DNA of 64,000 nt, taken from an uncultured Selenomonadaceae bacterium (lineage in GTDB: Bacteria > Bacillota > Negativicutes > Selenomonadales > Selenomonadaceae). Position numbers and translations under genes: made by a program. The stretch is from contig CACYXR010000004.1 of the NCBI GenBank assembly GCA_902778455.1, positions 140,301 through 204,300 of the forward strand, read 5' to 3'. This document shows, piece by piece, positions 1-8,986 of this stretch. The notes beneath the pieces are model-generated. The model did not search any database, was not told the DNA's origin, and saw only the letters and a list, made by a program, of their open reading frames with translations. Within the stretch, counting starts at the first letter, position 1; every line of letters begins with the position of its first letter.

Positions 1-1
1 T

Positions 2-679
2 CCCGACAGGAAGTACTTCAGGGAAATCTTGCCGATATTCGGCAGCATCATCAGCGAGCAGGGTTTCGAGCGTCTCGGCATGGTGCTTTTCACCCGGATG
101 GCGGCGGGACTCGGCACGGTTCCCTTTGCGGTTCACAGTATCTGCATGAGCGTAGTGGACTATTACTGGGATTTTGCCACCGGACTGGGCAAGGCGAGCA
201 TGGTCCTGGCCGGCCAGAGCTGCGGTGCGAAGAATGAACGGGACTGGCATACCTTCCGCAAGATCGGCGTCCGGTGGGGACTGATTTTTTCCGCTGTCAG
301 CTTTGCGTTTATTTTCCTGCTGCGGGAGCCGATCTTCAAGGTTTACTCCGACGATCCGGCTGCGCTGGCGATGAGCGGGATCATCATGTTCCTGGTTGCC
401 CTCGTAGGATTTCCGGAAGCGCAGGGTCTGGTGTGCGCCGGTATTCTGCGGGGCAGCGGGAAGACGGCTGTCGTTGCGCTGTATTCTTTTGTGTCCATCG
501 CCGTGCTGCGTCCTCTGCTGACTGCTTTTTTCCTGTATGCAGCCGACCTGGGTCTGTTAGGGGCCTGGATCGCCTTATTCCTGGATCAGTCGATCCGCGC
601 GGCCTGCGCGACGTTCTTGGTCCGACGCATGCAGCAAGATGCCGGACGCCACATGGAAGAACTGGCTCAAGCGGCTTGA
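2..679 (+). CDS. MATE family efflux transporter, C-terminal part (5' partial)
   Basis: The reading frame is open from the left edge, so the gene begins outside the window; about 225 residues remain. They hold several hydrophobic helices typical of the C-terminal half of MATE multidrug/toxin exporters, which move cationic compounds out of the cytoplasm in exchange for sodium or protons. The motif GLGKASMVLAGQ and the pattern FPEAQGLVCAGILRGSGKT resemble the family's second repeat. The stop codon lies inside a 15 bp palindrome just before a TetR-type gene on the same strand, so the pump and regulator are probably functionally linked. The family call is fairly firm; the substrate cannot be read. 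Confidence 0.8.
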   Translation, partial: PDRKYFREILPIFGSIISEQGFERLGMVLFTRMAAGLGTVPFAVHSICMSVVDYYWDFATGLGKASMVLAGQSCGAKNERDWHTFRKIGVRWGLIFSAVSFAFIFLLREPIFKVYSDDPAALAMSGIIMFLVALVGFPEAQGLVCAGILRGSGKTAVVALYSFVSIAVLRPLLTAFFLYAADLGLLGAWIALFLDQSIRAACATFLVRRMQQDAGRHMEELAQAA

Positions 680-691
680 GTATGCTATACT
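666..691 (+). promoter_or_regulatory. Palindrome and -10 box before the TetR gene
   Basis: CTCAAGC-G-GCTTGAG (666-680) is a perfect 7 bp inverted repeat around one base. It overlaps the MATE stop codon and lies directly upstream of a TATACT -10 box (686-691). A site between -35 and -10 of its own gene is a usual position for a TetR autoregulatory operator. The -35 is weak, and binding is inference. Confidence 0.4.
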
Positions 692-726
692 TATGAATCA
701 TACCAAGACAGACAGGACGGAGAGCG

Positions 727-1365
727 ATGGATTTCATCAGAGCGAGAAACGATGAACAGAAAACGATTCGTGTCGAACAGATCACGAACGCGGCTGCGGA
801 ACTTTATGTGGAAATCGGCTACGACAAGATCACATTTTCGGAGATCGGGCGAAAGCTGAATTTTACGCGCCGCAACCTGTACAACTATTTTCGCTGCAAG
901 GAAGATATTTTCCTGACGCTCCTGCTGCAGGATATCGAAACAATGGTGGACGACGCTGAAAAAACGTTTGTCAAAAAAGCAGAAGACCTGGAGGCCTTCT
1001 GCTTCGCCTGGGCCGAGATGCTGCTCCGCCATCGGCGGATGCTTTCTTTGCTCGGCATCGTGAACACGGTAATCCTGAAAGGCGCTTCCTCCCGGATGCA
1101 TAACAGTTTCCGTGTTGAGATGAATCGTTCTTTCAACAGGCTGAAGACGCTGGTGCAGCTCATCTTTCCGCAATTCACCGAGGAACAGGCTTATCAGTTC
1201 GTGGAGTGTGAAAACTGCTACGCTATGACCTTGTATCCGGCCAGCCTGGAATATAAAGAATCCCATCATATTGAAATATTCCCCGCCGCCGGTTTCGGCA
1301 CAAGGGACTTCATGTCCCAATTCGTCCAGTTTTTACGGATACTGCTGAAAGGGCTGCAGGAATGA
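727..1365 (+). CDS. TetR/AcrR family transcriptional regulator
   Basis: This 212-residue protein has the TetR layout: an N-terminal helix-turn-helix (about residues 15-60, with ITFSEIGRKLNFTRRNLYNYF matching the recognition region pattern) and a less conserved helical ligand-binding C-terminal domain. The start is supported by GGAGAG a few bases upstream. It follows the MATE exporter on the same strand with a palindrome at the presumed promoter, the common arrangement in which a TetR repressor controls its own transcription and an efflux pump. The ligand is unknown. Family assignment is strong; target assignment is inferred from position. Confidence 0.88.
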   Translation: MDFIRARNDEQKTIRVEQITNAAAELYVEIGYDKITFSEIGRKLNFTRRNLYNYFRCKEDIFLTLLLQDIETMVDDAEKTFVKKAEDLEAFCFAWAEMLLRHRRMLSLLGIVNTVILKGASSRMHNSFRVEMNRSFNRLKTLVQLIFPQFTEEQAYQFVECENCYAMTLYPASLEYKESHHIEIFPAAGFGTRDFMSQFVQFLRILLKGLQE

Positions 1366-1421
1366 CTTCCCTGTTTTCCCGGAAAACAAATCGGAACGCA
1401 ACGTAAAGGAACCGGAAGATC

Positions 1422-1468
1422 AAAAAAGGACTGCCGACGAAGAATGTTCTTCGTACGACAGTCCTTTT
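1422..1468. terminator. Bidirectional terminator between TetR gene and atpC
   Basis: An inverted repeat with arms AAAAGGACTG / CAGTCCTTTT flanks an inner stem-loop. A T-run follows on either strand. It lies between the convergent TetR gene and the atp operon and would end both transcripts. Confidence 0.8.
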
Positions 1469-1488
1469 CATTTTGTTTCCTATAGAGT

Positions 1489-1917
1489 TTATGCTCCCAC
1501 AGACTTCGCAACCTTGAGACGCACGATGGCGCGCTGGAGCGCAGCCTCGGCACGGCTGATGTCGATGTCCGTGTGTTTCAGCGGCGCGGAATTGAACTTC
1601 TTGATTCGTTCCTCGGCCCGCTGGTATGCTTTTTCCGCCCGCAGGACATCGATTTGAATCGGCGTCTCCGCACAGGACGCAAGCACCGTAATCTTGTTTT
1701 GCAGGACTTCCATGAAGCCGCCGCCGCACGCGATCAGCTCCTCACGGCCATCCTCGTGTTTCACGCGCATGGCGCAGGGGATGATGCTGGCGATCATCGG
1801 CAGATGGTTCGGCATGACGCCGATCTCGCCATCCTCCGCCTTGACGACGAGCATGTGGATGTCCGCCTGATAGACCACCGCGTCCGGGGAAACGACCTCC
1901 AGCTTGATCGTCGGCAT
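1489..1917 (-). CDS. atpC: F1Fo ATP synthase subunit epsilon
   Basis: The 142-residue protein has the usual epsilon layout: an N-terminal beta-sandwich (residues 1-85, opening IKLEVVSPDAVVY) and a C-terminal helical hairpin rich in Ala, Arg and Glu. Epsilon joins gamma to the c-ring and can inhibit ATP hydrolysis. It is the last gene of the atp operon. The AGGAGG ribosome-binding site lies in the end of atpD, with a 3 bp gap between the genes, so translation is probably coupled. Confidence 0.95.
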   Translation of the reverse strand: MPTIKLEVVSPDAVVYQADIHMLVVKAEDGEIGVMPNHLPMIASIIPCAMRVKHEDGREELIACGGGFMEVLQNKITVLASCAETPIQIDVLRAEKAYQRAEERIKKFNSAPLKHTDIDISRAEAALQRAIVRLKVAKSVGA

Positions 1918-1920
1918 AGG

Positions 1921-3345
<1,425 letters not shown>

Positions 3346-3366
3346 TTAGGCAGCGAAGCCGCCGCC

Positions 3367-4578
3367 TTACTTCAATGCTTCCGCACCGCCCACGATCTCG
3401 GTGATCTCGCGGGTGATGTTCGCCTGACGTACCTTGTTGTAGAGCAGATCCAGCTTGCGCGTCAGCTCCTGCGCGTTGTCCGTCGCGCTCGACATTGCCG
3501 TCATGCGGGACGAAAGCTCGCTGGCCGCCGCCTGTAGCTGCGCCGCGTAAATCATCGTAACCAAATACTGCGGCAGCAGCGCGTTAAGCACGTCGTCCGC
3601 GTTCGGTATGAAGATGAACGGCTCTTCCTTGAATTCCTCCAGCGGCGTATCGTACGCGCTGAAATCAATGCTGTCCGTTTCTTCGTTTGGCAGCTCCGGC
3701 ATATCCGGGAGCGGCGGCAACGGGCCAAACCGCTCTTCCGCCTCTTTTGCTGCCTGGGCTTCCTTCGCTTTCGCCGCTTCCTCCGCGGCTGCTTCTGCCG
3801 CGGCCTCCGCGGCGGCTTTTTCCGCAGCCTCGTTCTTCGCGCGCTCCGCTTCGGCAGCCTCTTTCGCTTCCATCGCTTCGATCATTTCGTCGTAGCTCTG
3901 CGGCCCCGGCTGAGGCAGCTTCGCAAGCGCCGCCGCCTTCAAATGCGCGATGAACGCGCCCGCCTTGTCCAGTCTCGTCAGCTCGGCTTCCTCCGCCTCG
4001 CCGGTGATGCCCTCGAAAGGCAGGAGCTGGAACTTCTCCGGCACATTGACCATCGACGACACAAACCGCGCATAAATAATATGCACGGCGCTGTATTCGC
4101 CGGTTTCATAGCGCGTGGTCAGCTCCGCCGCGATTTGCTTCGCGATCTCGAAAGTGGGCCGCTCGCTGATGCCGAGATATTCCTTTACGATATGATAGCC
4201 CCGGTTGCGGAAATGTTCCTCGGTCTTTCGGCCGATGACGACAAGATCGGCTTTTTCCTTGTCGGGAATATGCCGAACCGCTTCCTTAAAAATATTCGAG
4301 GAATAGGCGCCCGCAAGACCTTTGTCTGCCGCGACGATCAGGAAAAGCTCCTTTTCCGCCGCGTCATAGGTCTCGAGAAGCGGGTGCTTGAAATCGGTGA
4401 CATTGGACGCGACGTTTTCCACGACCTCCGCCATCTTATCCGCATAGGGCTTGTTTGCGACAGCCGCCATCTGTGCGCGCCTGAGGCGCGCAGCCGCGAC
4501 CATTTTCATCGCCTTGGTGATCTGCTGGATGCTCTTTACGCTGCGTATTCTGCGGCGTATATCTTGCAAACTCGCCAT
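3367..4578 (-). CDS. atpG: F1Fo ATP synthase subunit gamma with a large internal insertion
   Basis: Gamma is the rotating shaft of F1. Both ends are conserved: N-terminal helix (IRSVKSIQQITKAMKMVAA) and C-terminal helix (ASELSSRMTAMSSATDNA ... NKVRQANITREITEI). The protein is 403 residues, whereas typical bacterial gamma is about 285-290. The extra length is a block at roughly residues 195-315. It contains an Ala/Glu/Lys-rich stretch (229-283) predicted to be a long charged helix, then a Pro-rich and acidic tail. The reading frame continues across it and the gene sits in normal operon order, so it looks like a real domain insertion and not a frameshift. The inserted block contains no cysteine. 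Confidence 0.95.
   Translation of the reverse strand: MASLQDIRRRIRSVKSIQQITKAMKMVAAARLRRAQMAAVANKPYADKMAEVVENVASNVTDFKHPLLETYDAAEKELFLIVAADKGLAGAYSSNIFKEAVRHIPDKEKADLVVIGRKTEEHFRNRGYHIVKEYLGISERPTFEIAKQIAAELTTRYETGEYSAVHIIYARFVSSMVNVPEKFQLLPFEGITGEAEEAELTRLDKAGAFIAHLKAAALAKLPQPGPQSYDEMIEAMEAKEAAEAERAKNEAAEKAAAEAAAEAAAEEAAKAKEAQAAKEAEERFGPLPPLPDMPELPNEETDSIDFSAYDTPLEEFKEEPFIFIPNADDVLNALLPQYLVTMIYAAQLQAAASELSSRMTAMSSATDNAQELTRKLDLLYNKVRQANITREITEIVGGAEALK
3634..3996 (-). other. Insertion in AtpG (Ala/Glu-rich helix plus Pro-rich linker)
   Basis: This DNA encodes about residues 195-315 of gamma, absent from the usual bacterial subunit. It has repeats of EAAA type (3730-3894), then a segment rich in Pro (PLPPLPDMPELP) and acidic residues. 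Low-complexity coding DNA of this kind can expand by slippage. Confidence 0.75.
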
Positions 4579-4590
4579 TCAATCACCTCA

Positions 4591-6108
4591 TCACGCCATT
4601 TTGTAAGGAACGGTCTCCTTGAATTCTTCGATAGCCTGTCCGAGCGCGGCTTCCAGATTGTCATCCAGCTTCTGCTGCTCGGCAATCTTCTGCCCGATCT
4701 CCGGGTGGCTCTGCCGCATGAATTTCAGGAAATCATTCTGGAACGTGACGACCTTGTCCACGGGAATGTCCGCGAGATAGCCGCGAACCGCCGTGAAGAT
4801 GACCATGACCTGCTCCTGGACGACGAGCGGCGAATACTGGGTCTGCTTCAGCGTCTCCGTCATGCGCGCGCCGCGATCGAGCTGATCCTTCGTCGCCTTA
4901 TCAAGATCGGAGCCGAACTGCGCGAACGCCGCCAGCTCGCGATACTGCGCCAAATCCAAGCGCAGCGTACCGGCGACCTGTTTCATCGCCTTGATCTGCG
5001 CGCTGCCGCCGACACGGGATACCGAAAGGCCGACGTTGACCGCCGGACGGATTCCGGAATAGAACATATCGGTTTCCAGCATAATCTGGCCGTCTGTGAT
5101 CGAGATAACGTTCGTCGGAATGTAGGCGCCGACGTCGCCTGCCTGCGTCTCGATAATCGGAAGCGCGGTAATCGAGCCTGCACCGAGTTCATCGGACAGC
5201 TTCGCGGCGCGCTCCAGGAGACGCGAATGGAGATAGAATACGTCGCCCGGATACGCCTCGCGTCCGGGAGGACGACGGAGAAGCAGCGACATGGCGCGGT
5301 ACGCCGCCGCGTGCTTCGTGAGGTCGTCATAAATGCAAAGGCAGTGTCCGCCCTTCCGCATGAAATATTCCGCCATCGCGACGCCGGCATAGGGCGCCAT
5401 GTACTGGAGCGGCGAGGAATCCGACGCCGTCGCTGCGACAACGATCGAATACGCCATAGCCCCGGTGTCTTCCAGCGTCTTGACCACGCGGGCCACCGTA
5501 GACGCTTTCTGACCGATAGCGACATAAATGCAGATACAGTTCTGCCCCTTCTGATTTATCATCGTGTCGACGGCAATTGCCGTCTTGCCCGTGCCGCGGT
5601 CGCCGATAATCAATTCGCGCTGGCCGCGCCCAATGGGAACAAGTGCGTCGATAGCCTTGATACCCGTCTGGAGCGGCTCGTGAACCGACTTTCTGTCCGC
5701 GATGCCCGGCGCCGGACTTTCGATTTTCCGGTATTCCGTTGTTTCAATCGGTCCCTTGCCGTCGATAGGACGTCCGAGAGCGTCCACGACGCGCCCGATC
5801 ATCGCCTCGCCGACCGGCACCTGCAAGATGCGCCCTGTGCGCTTGACCGTGTCACCTTCCATGATCTCGTTCTCGCGGCCGAGAACGACGGCGCCCACGT
5901 TGTCCTGCTCCAGGTTCAGCACCAGTCCGAAAATATCATTTCCGAAATCGAGCAGCTCGCCGGCCATTGCTTTTTGCAGGCCATGAATATGAGCGATGCC
6001 GTCACCGATTTCGATAACAGTCCCCACCTCGTCAATCTCAAGATCCACTTCGTAGTTCTTGATCTGTTCTTTGATGATGGCTGTTATTTCTTCGGGATTC
6101 ATTTTCAT
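4591..6108 (-). CDS. atpA: F1Fo ATP synthase subunit alpha
   Basis: This is the 505-residue non-catalytic nucleotide-binding subunit of F1. It has the N-terminal beta-barrel, the P-loop GDRGTGKT at residues 169-176, and the alpha signature near [31 protein letters not shown] ribosome-binding site precedes the ATG with 9 bp spacing. It is followed 12 bp later by atpG. Length and motifs are typical. Confidence 0.98.
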   Translation of the reverse strand: MKMNPEEITAIIKEQIKNYEVDLEIDEVGTVIEIGDGIAHIHGLQKAMAGELLDFGNDIFGLVLNLEQDNVGAVVLGRENEIMEGDTVKRTGRILQVPVGEAMIGRVVDALGRPIDGKGPIETTEYRKIESPAPGIADRKSVHEPLQTGIKAIDALVPIGRGQRELIIGDRGTGKTAIAVDTMINQKGQNCICIYVAIGQKASTVARVVKTLEDTGAMAYSIVVAATASDSSPLQYMAPYAGVAMAEYFMRKGGHCLCIYDDLTKHAAAYRAMSLLLRRPPGREAYPGDVFYLHSRLLERAAKLSDELGAGSITALPIIETQAGDVGAYIPTNVISITDGQIMLETDMFYSGIRPAVNVGLSVSRVGGSAQIKAMKQVAGTLRLDLAQYRELAAFAQFGSDLDKATKDQLDRGARMTETLKQTQYSPLVVQEQVMVIFTAVRGYLADIPVDKVVTFQNDFLKFMRQSHPEIGQKIAEQQKLDDNLEAALGQAIEEFKETVPYKMA

Positions 6109-6130
6109 AACTTAGCACTCACCTCAATTC

Positions 6131-6670
6131 CTAATCCGCCAAAAGCTGTGCTTCGAGTGCCTTCATGCGGCTTATGAGACTGCCGTCGATCAGCCGGTCG
6201 CCCATGCGAACCACCGCGCCGCCGAGCAGCTTCTCGTCCAAATGCTTCCGCAGCTTGATTGTCTTTCCCGTCAGCTCCCCGAGCTTTGCCTTGAGCCTGT
6301 CGCCGAGACTGTCGGACAGCTCCCTGGCCGTCGTGACATCCGCGACGAGAATGCCCTGCGCCTCGTTCGAGAAATTCTCATACTGGCGCACAATCTCCCC
6401 AAGGAGCGCTCCCCGCTGCTTGTCCAAGAGAAGGCGCAAGAAATTCATCACCATTGGGGAAAGTTCCCCGCCGAAAATCTTCTGCACCGCTTCCTGCTTC
6501 GCCTGCCGCGGGATCATCGGGCTTTCCAGGAACGCTTTGAGCTCCGGCGTGGCGTCCATTGCCTCGTCCAGCGCCTTGAGCTCCGCCCCGTACTCGACTA
6601 GCTTTCCTTCCTCTTGGGCGAGGAGGAACATCGCTTTTGAATACTTTGTGGCAAGCTGTAGATTCAGCAT
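6131..6670 (-). CDS. atpH: F1Fo ATP synthase subunit delta
   Basis: The 179-residue delta (OSCP) subunit links the peripheral stalk to the top of F1. It shows the N-terminal helical domain (ATKYSKAMFLLAQEEGKL) and the C-terminal signature region with LRKHLDEKLLGGAVVRMGDRLIDGS, where GG-V-R is conserved. It overlaps the end of atpF by 7 bp, suggesting coupled translation. Confidence 0.95.
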   Translation of the reverse strand: MLNLQLATKYSKAMFLLAQEEGKLVEYGAELKALDEAMDATPELKAFLESPMIPRQAKQEAVQKIFGGELSPMVMNFLRLLLDKQRGALLGEIVRQYENFSNEAQGILVADVTTARELSDSLGDRLKAKLGELTGKTIKLRKHLDEKLLGGAVVRMGDRLIDGSLISRMKALEAQLLAD

Positions 6671-7167
6671 GACAGATCACCCAGCTTTTCTTTGCTGAGA
6701 CTGTCGATGAAGTCGCCGACGAGCGCCTCATTGGCGGCGTCGTCCATGTTGCGGCCCATCAGCTTCGTGGCAGCCGCCAGCGAAAGCGCGACCATCTGCC
6801 CTTTCATTTTCTTCGCGGCCTCTTCGCGCTCCGCCTGGAGCTGCGCCTTTGCCGCGGCTTTCATCTGCTCGATCTCCTGCTGCGTTTCCTCGACGCGGGC
6901 ACGGTGCTCCGCCTCGCTGCGCTGCGTCGCGGAGTCGGTAATCTCCTGCGCGCGCTTCCTCGCATCGGAGAGCTTTTGCTCGTACTCCTTCTTCATCTCG
7001 GCCGCCTGCGCGCGGTCCTCGTCGGCCTGACGGATATTGTTCTGGATCTTGTCCGTCCGGTCATGGAGAACCTGAAGCAGAGGGCCCCATGCGAATTTCT
7101 TCAGCACGAGAAGGAGGACCAAGAAGTTGATAATCTGTATGAATAATGTTGAGTTGACATCTACCAT
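6664..7167 (-). CDS. atpF: F1Fo ATP synthase subunit b
   Basis: The peripheral stalk subunit, 167 residues, has one N-terminal membrane helix (LFIQIINFLVLLLVLKKFAW) and a long charged coiled coil to the C-terminus. I chose the ATG at 7167 because GGGAGG lies 8 bp upstream. A longer in-frame start at 7212 would put this ribosome site inside the gene. Position between atpE and atpH is standard. Confidence 0.93.
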   Translation of the reverse strand: MVDVNSTLFIQIINFLVLLLVLKKFAWGPLLQVLHDRTDKIQNNIRQADEDRAQAAEMKKEYEQKLSDARKRAQEITDSATQRSEAEHRARVEETQQEIEQMKAAAKAQLQAEREEAAKKMKGQMVALSLAAATKLMGRNMDDAANEALVGDFIDSLSKEKLGDLSC

Positions 7168-7248
7168 TCGCGGATCCTCCCTTCCGGCGTCTTTCGCACG
7201 AAAAGACGACAACCTGAAACAGCTGCCGCTTCCCGCCTAAGCCGCCAA

Positions 7249-7500
7249 TTACGCGATGAACGGATTCGCGAAGATGAGGATCAGGACAACGACGATAGCG
7301 ATAATAGGAATGGACTCAACAAGACCGCAGGATACGAGAGCGTTCGTGAACAGAGCATCCTTGACTTCCGGCTGGCGAACCGTGCCGTCCATCAAACGCA
7401 TCAGGACGCGGGAGTCACCATAAACAGCCATGATGATCGAAGTCATCGTGATGATAAGGATAACGATCAGGGACATGATAACGGGAGAAATAGTAGCCAT
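7249..7500 (-). CDS. atpE: F1Fo ATP synthase subunit c, atypical two-carboxylate form
   Basis: The 83-residue protein has two membrane helices joined by the polar loop signature RQPE (residues 42-45), so it is a rotor c subunit. Helix 1 lacks the near-universal GxGxGxG packing repeat; its only glycine near the site is Gly28. Aligned on RQPE, Asp29 falls where sodium-type c subunits have Gln32, and helix 2 has Glu62-Ser63 at the ion site (GLVESIPII). The Fusobacterium nucleatum c subunit, which has a Glu at the helix 1 position, is a described two-carboxylate sodium rotor. Sodium use here is inference. AGGAGG lies 10 bp before the ATG, consistent with high expression. Confidence 0.93.
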   Translation of the reverse strand: MATISPVIMSLIVILIITMTSIIMAVYGDSRVLMRLMDGTVRQPEVKDALFTNALVSCGLVESIPIIAIVVVLILIFANPFIA

Positions 7501-7599
7501 GAGAAAAAAACCTCCTAATAATAAATAAATATTTTTTACGGCAAATTCTCACAGCGCGGGAAAGCCCCGCACCGGAACCGTTGCCACGGCTTACAAAAA

Positions 7600-8280
7600 T
7601 TACTCGTGATGATGCTCCTGCGCCGCCGGCGCGATATACACCAGCGAAAGCGTCGTGAAGATGTACGCCTGGATAATGCCGACCGCAAGGCTGAAGATAA
7701 CCCAGACTACATGCGGCGCCCAGTTCGCATACCAAGGAGCGAGATTCAGGATAATGATGATCAGCACCTCGCCCGCCAGGATGTTTCCGAAAAGACGGAA
7801 AGCCAGCGACGCGGGCCGTGCAAGCTCCTCAATGAGATGAATCAAGATGAAGGGAGCAAACGGCTCAAGGAAGTGCTTGAAATAGCCGATGCCGTTCCTC
7901 GCCACGCCGATGCCGTGATGAATCAGCATGGACATCGTGATTGCAAGGCCCAGCGTCGTATTCAAATCGTTTGTCGGCGACTCCATCGCCGGGAAAAGGC
8001 CCAGCCAGTTCGCGATCACCAGATACACGAACAATGTGAGGAAGATATGGGTCAGGGAACGCCCCGTCGGCCCAATCATCGTATTGATTTTATCCTCCCA
8101 CAGCTCGGCTATGGCCTCGATTGCGTTCTGCCACCCCGTGGGAACCTCCTTCAGGTTTCGCGATGCGAGAATCGCAATCAGAATGACGATGGCCATCGTG
8201 ATATAGTTCATGATGAGCGTCTCTTCATTGATGAGATAGCCGGCAAACTCCACGACTTCGCGATGACCGATTTTTTCCAT
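7600..8280 (-). CDS. atpB: F1Fo ATP synthase subunit a
   Basis: This 226-residue membrane subunit forms the ion half-channels facing the c-ring. The essential stator arginine is in SLAFRLFGNILAGE, the family signature helix. The early NWLGLFP motif and a His-rich C-terminus (EHHHE) are also seen. It precedes atpE in standard order. Length is on the short side but normal for Firmicutes-type enzymes. Confidence 0.95.
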   Translation of the reverse strand: MEKIGHREVVEFAGYLINEETLIMNYITMAIVILIAILASRNLKEVPTGWQNAIEAIAELWEDKINTMIGPTGRSLTHIFLTLFVYLVIANWLGLFPAMESPTNDLNTTLGLAITMSMLIHHGIGVARNGIGYFKHFLEPFAPFILIHLIEELARPASLAFRLFGNILAGEVLIIIILNLAPWYANWAPHVVWVIFSLAVGIIQAYIFTTLSLVYIAPAAQEHHHE

Positions 8281-8313
8281 ACAACCCCTCCCCTTTAATC
8301 AACCCCTATCACT

Positions 8314-8712
8314 CTACGAAACCGCCTCCTCGCGGTTCTTCTTGATACGGGCCGCGATCAGGCAAGCGAACGCCGTCGCGAGAAACAGGAGATACGCCGC
8401 AATCGCCACCAGAAAAAACGGTTTTGAAACCTGCGCCGCAAGCCCCATGATCAGGCAAAGCGAACCCATGCGAATGAACAGCCCGTTCTGGAGCTGCGAG
8501 GCCGCTTTCTTCTCGTCGAAATGCCCGTCTTCCATGCGATTCGTCAACGTCCAGCAGAAAATGCCGCCCGCCAGATAGCCGACGAAAAGCCCGCCGATAA
8601 GCAGCCCCTTCCCCAAAAGGAGAAAGACCAGCGCACCCGCAAGCGTGCATCCCGCAAGAGCCTTCAGCGTCCAAACGCCGCCCCTGCCGTAGATTGATAA
8701 GAATTTTTCCAT
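8314..8712 (-). CDS. atpI: ATP synthase protein I-like membrane protein
   Basis: About 132 residues with four predicted membrane helices in two hairpins, directly upstream of atpB and first in the operon, the usual place of atpI. AtpI assists c-ring assembly or Mg2+ handling in some bacteria. The start at 8712 has GAGGTG just upstream; an alternative ATG at 8733 follows GGGGGG. Starts further upstream would overlap the promoter at 8770-8799. Sequence is weakly conserved in this family, so the name rests on position and topology. Confidence 0.75.
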   Translation of the reverse strand: MEKFLSIYGRGGVWTLKALAGCTLAGALVFLLLGKGLLIGGLFVGYLAGGIFCWTLTNRMEDGHFDEKKAASQLQNGLFIRMGSLCLIMGLAAQVSKPFFLVAIAAYLLFLATAFACLIAARIKKNREEAVS

Positions 8713-8769
8713 ATTCCACCTCGACGAAGTCATTCCATGCCCCCCGCCCGACGAAATATTTTCCGCCCT

Positions 8770-8799
8770 ATTATACTCCCAAGCATAAAAGCTTTGCAA
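8770..8799 (-). promoter_or_regulatory. Promoter of the atp operon
   Basis: On the minus strand: TTGCAA, 18 bp spacer, perfect TATAAT. It lies about 40-60 bp before the first gene and is the only clear promoter for the nine atp genes. Confidence 0.8.
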
Positions 8800-8941
8800 G
8801 CTAATAACGAAATTTTTGCAGATTTTTTTCAGGAAGCGGTGAATGTTCCACTGTGCAATTCACAAATCCCCATCGGCTCGTTCCCTGACAACCCTGCAAC
8901 AATGATTGGAGTACAACAATCAAATTTTCTTTCGTCGCAAT

Positions 8942-8982
8942 AAAAAAGCGCTGCCAAAGTTTGAAGCCTTCGACAGCGTTTT
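8942..8982 (-). terminator. Terminator after the EAL gene
   Basis: Imperfect stem CGCTGTCGAAG / TTTGGCAGCG on the minus strand followed by TTTTTT, placed just after the stop of the EAL-domain gene. Confidence 0.65.
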
Positions 8983-8986
8983 CCGT

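Noticed and set aside
3943..6177. Open frame of 744 codons opposite atpA and atpG
   Set aside because: Antisense shadow of conserved ATP synthase genes with no domain or ribosome site.
8713..8799. Upstream extension of atpI to 8799
   Set aside because: It would place the start codon in the -35 box of the operon promoter, so no ribosome could use it.
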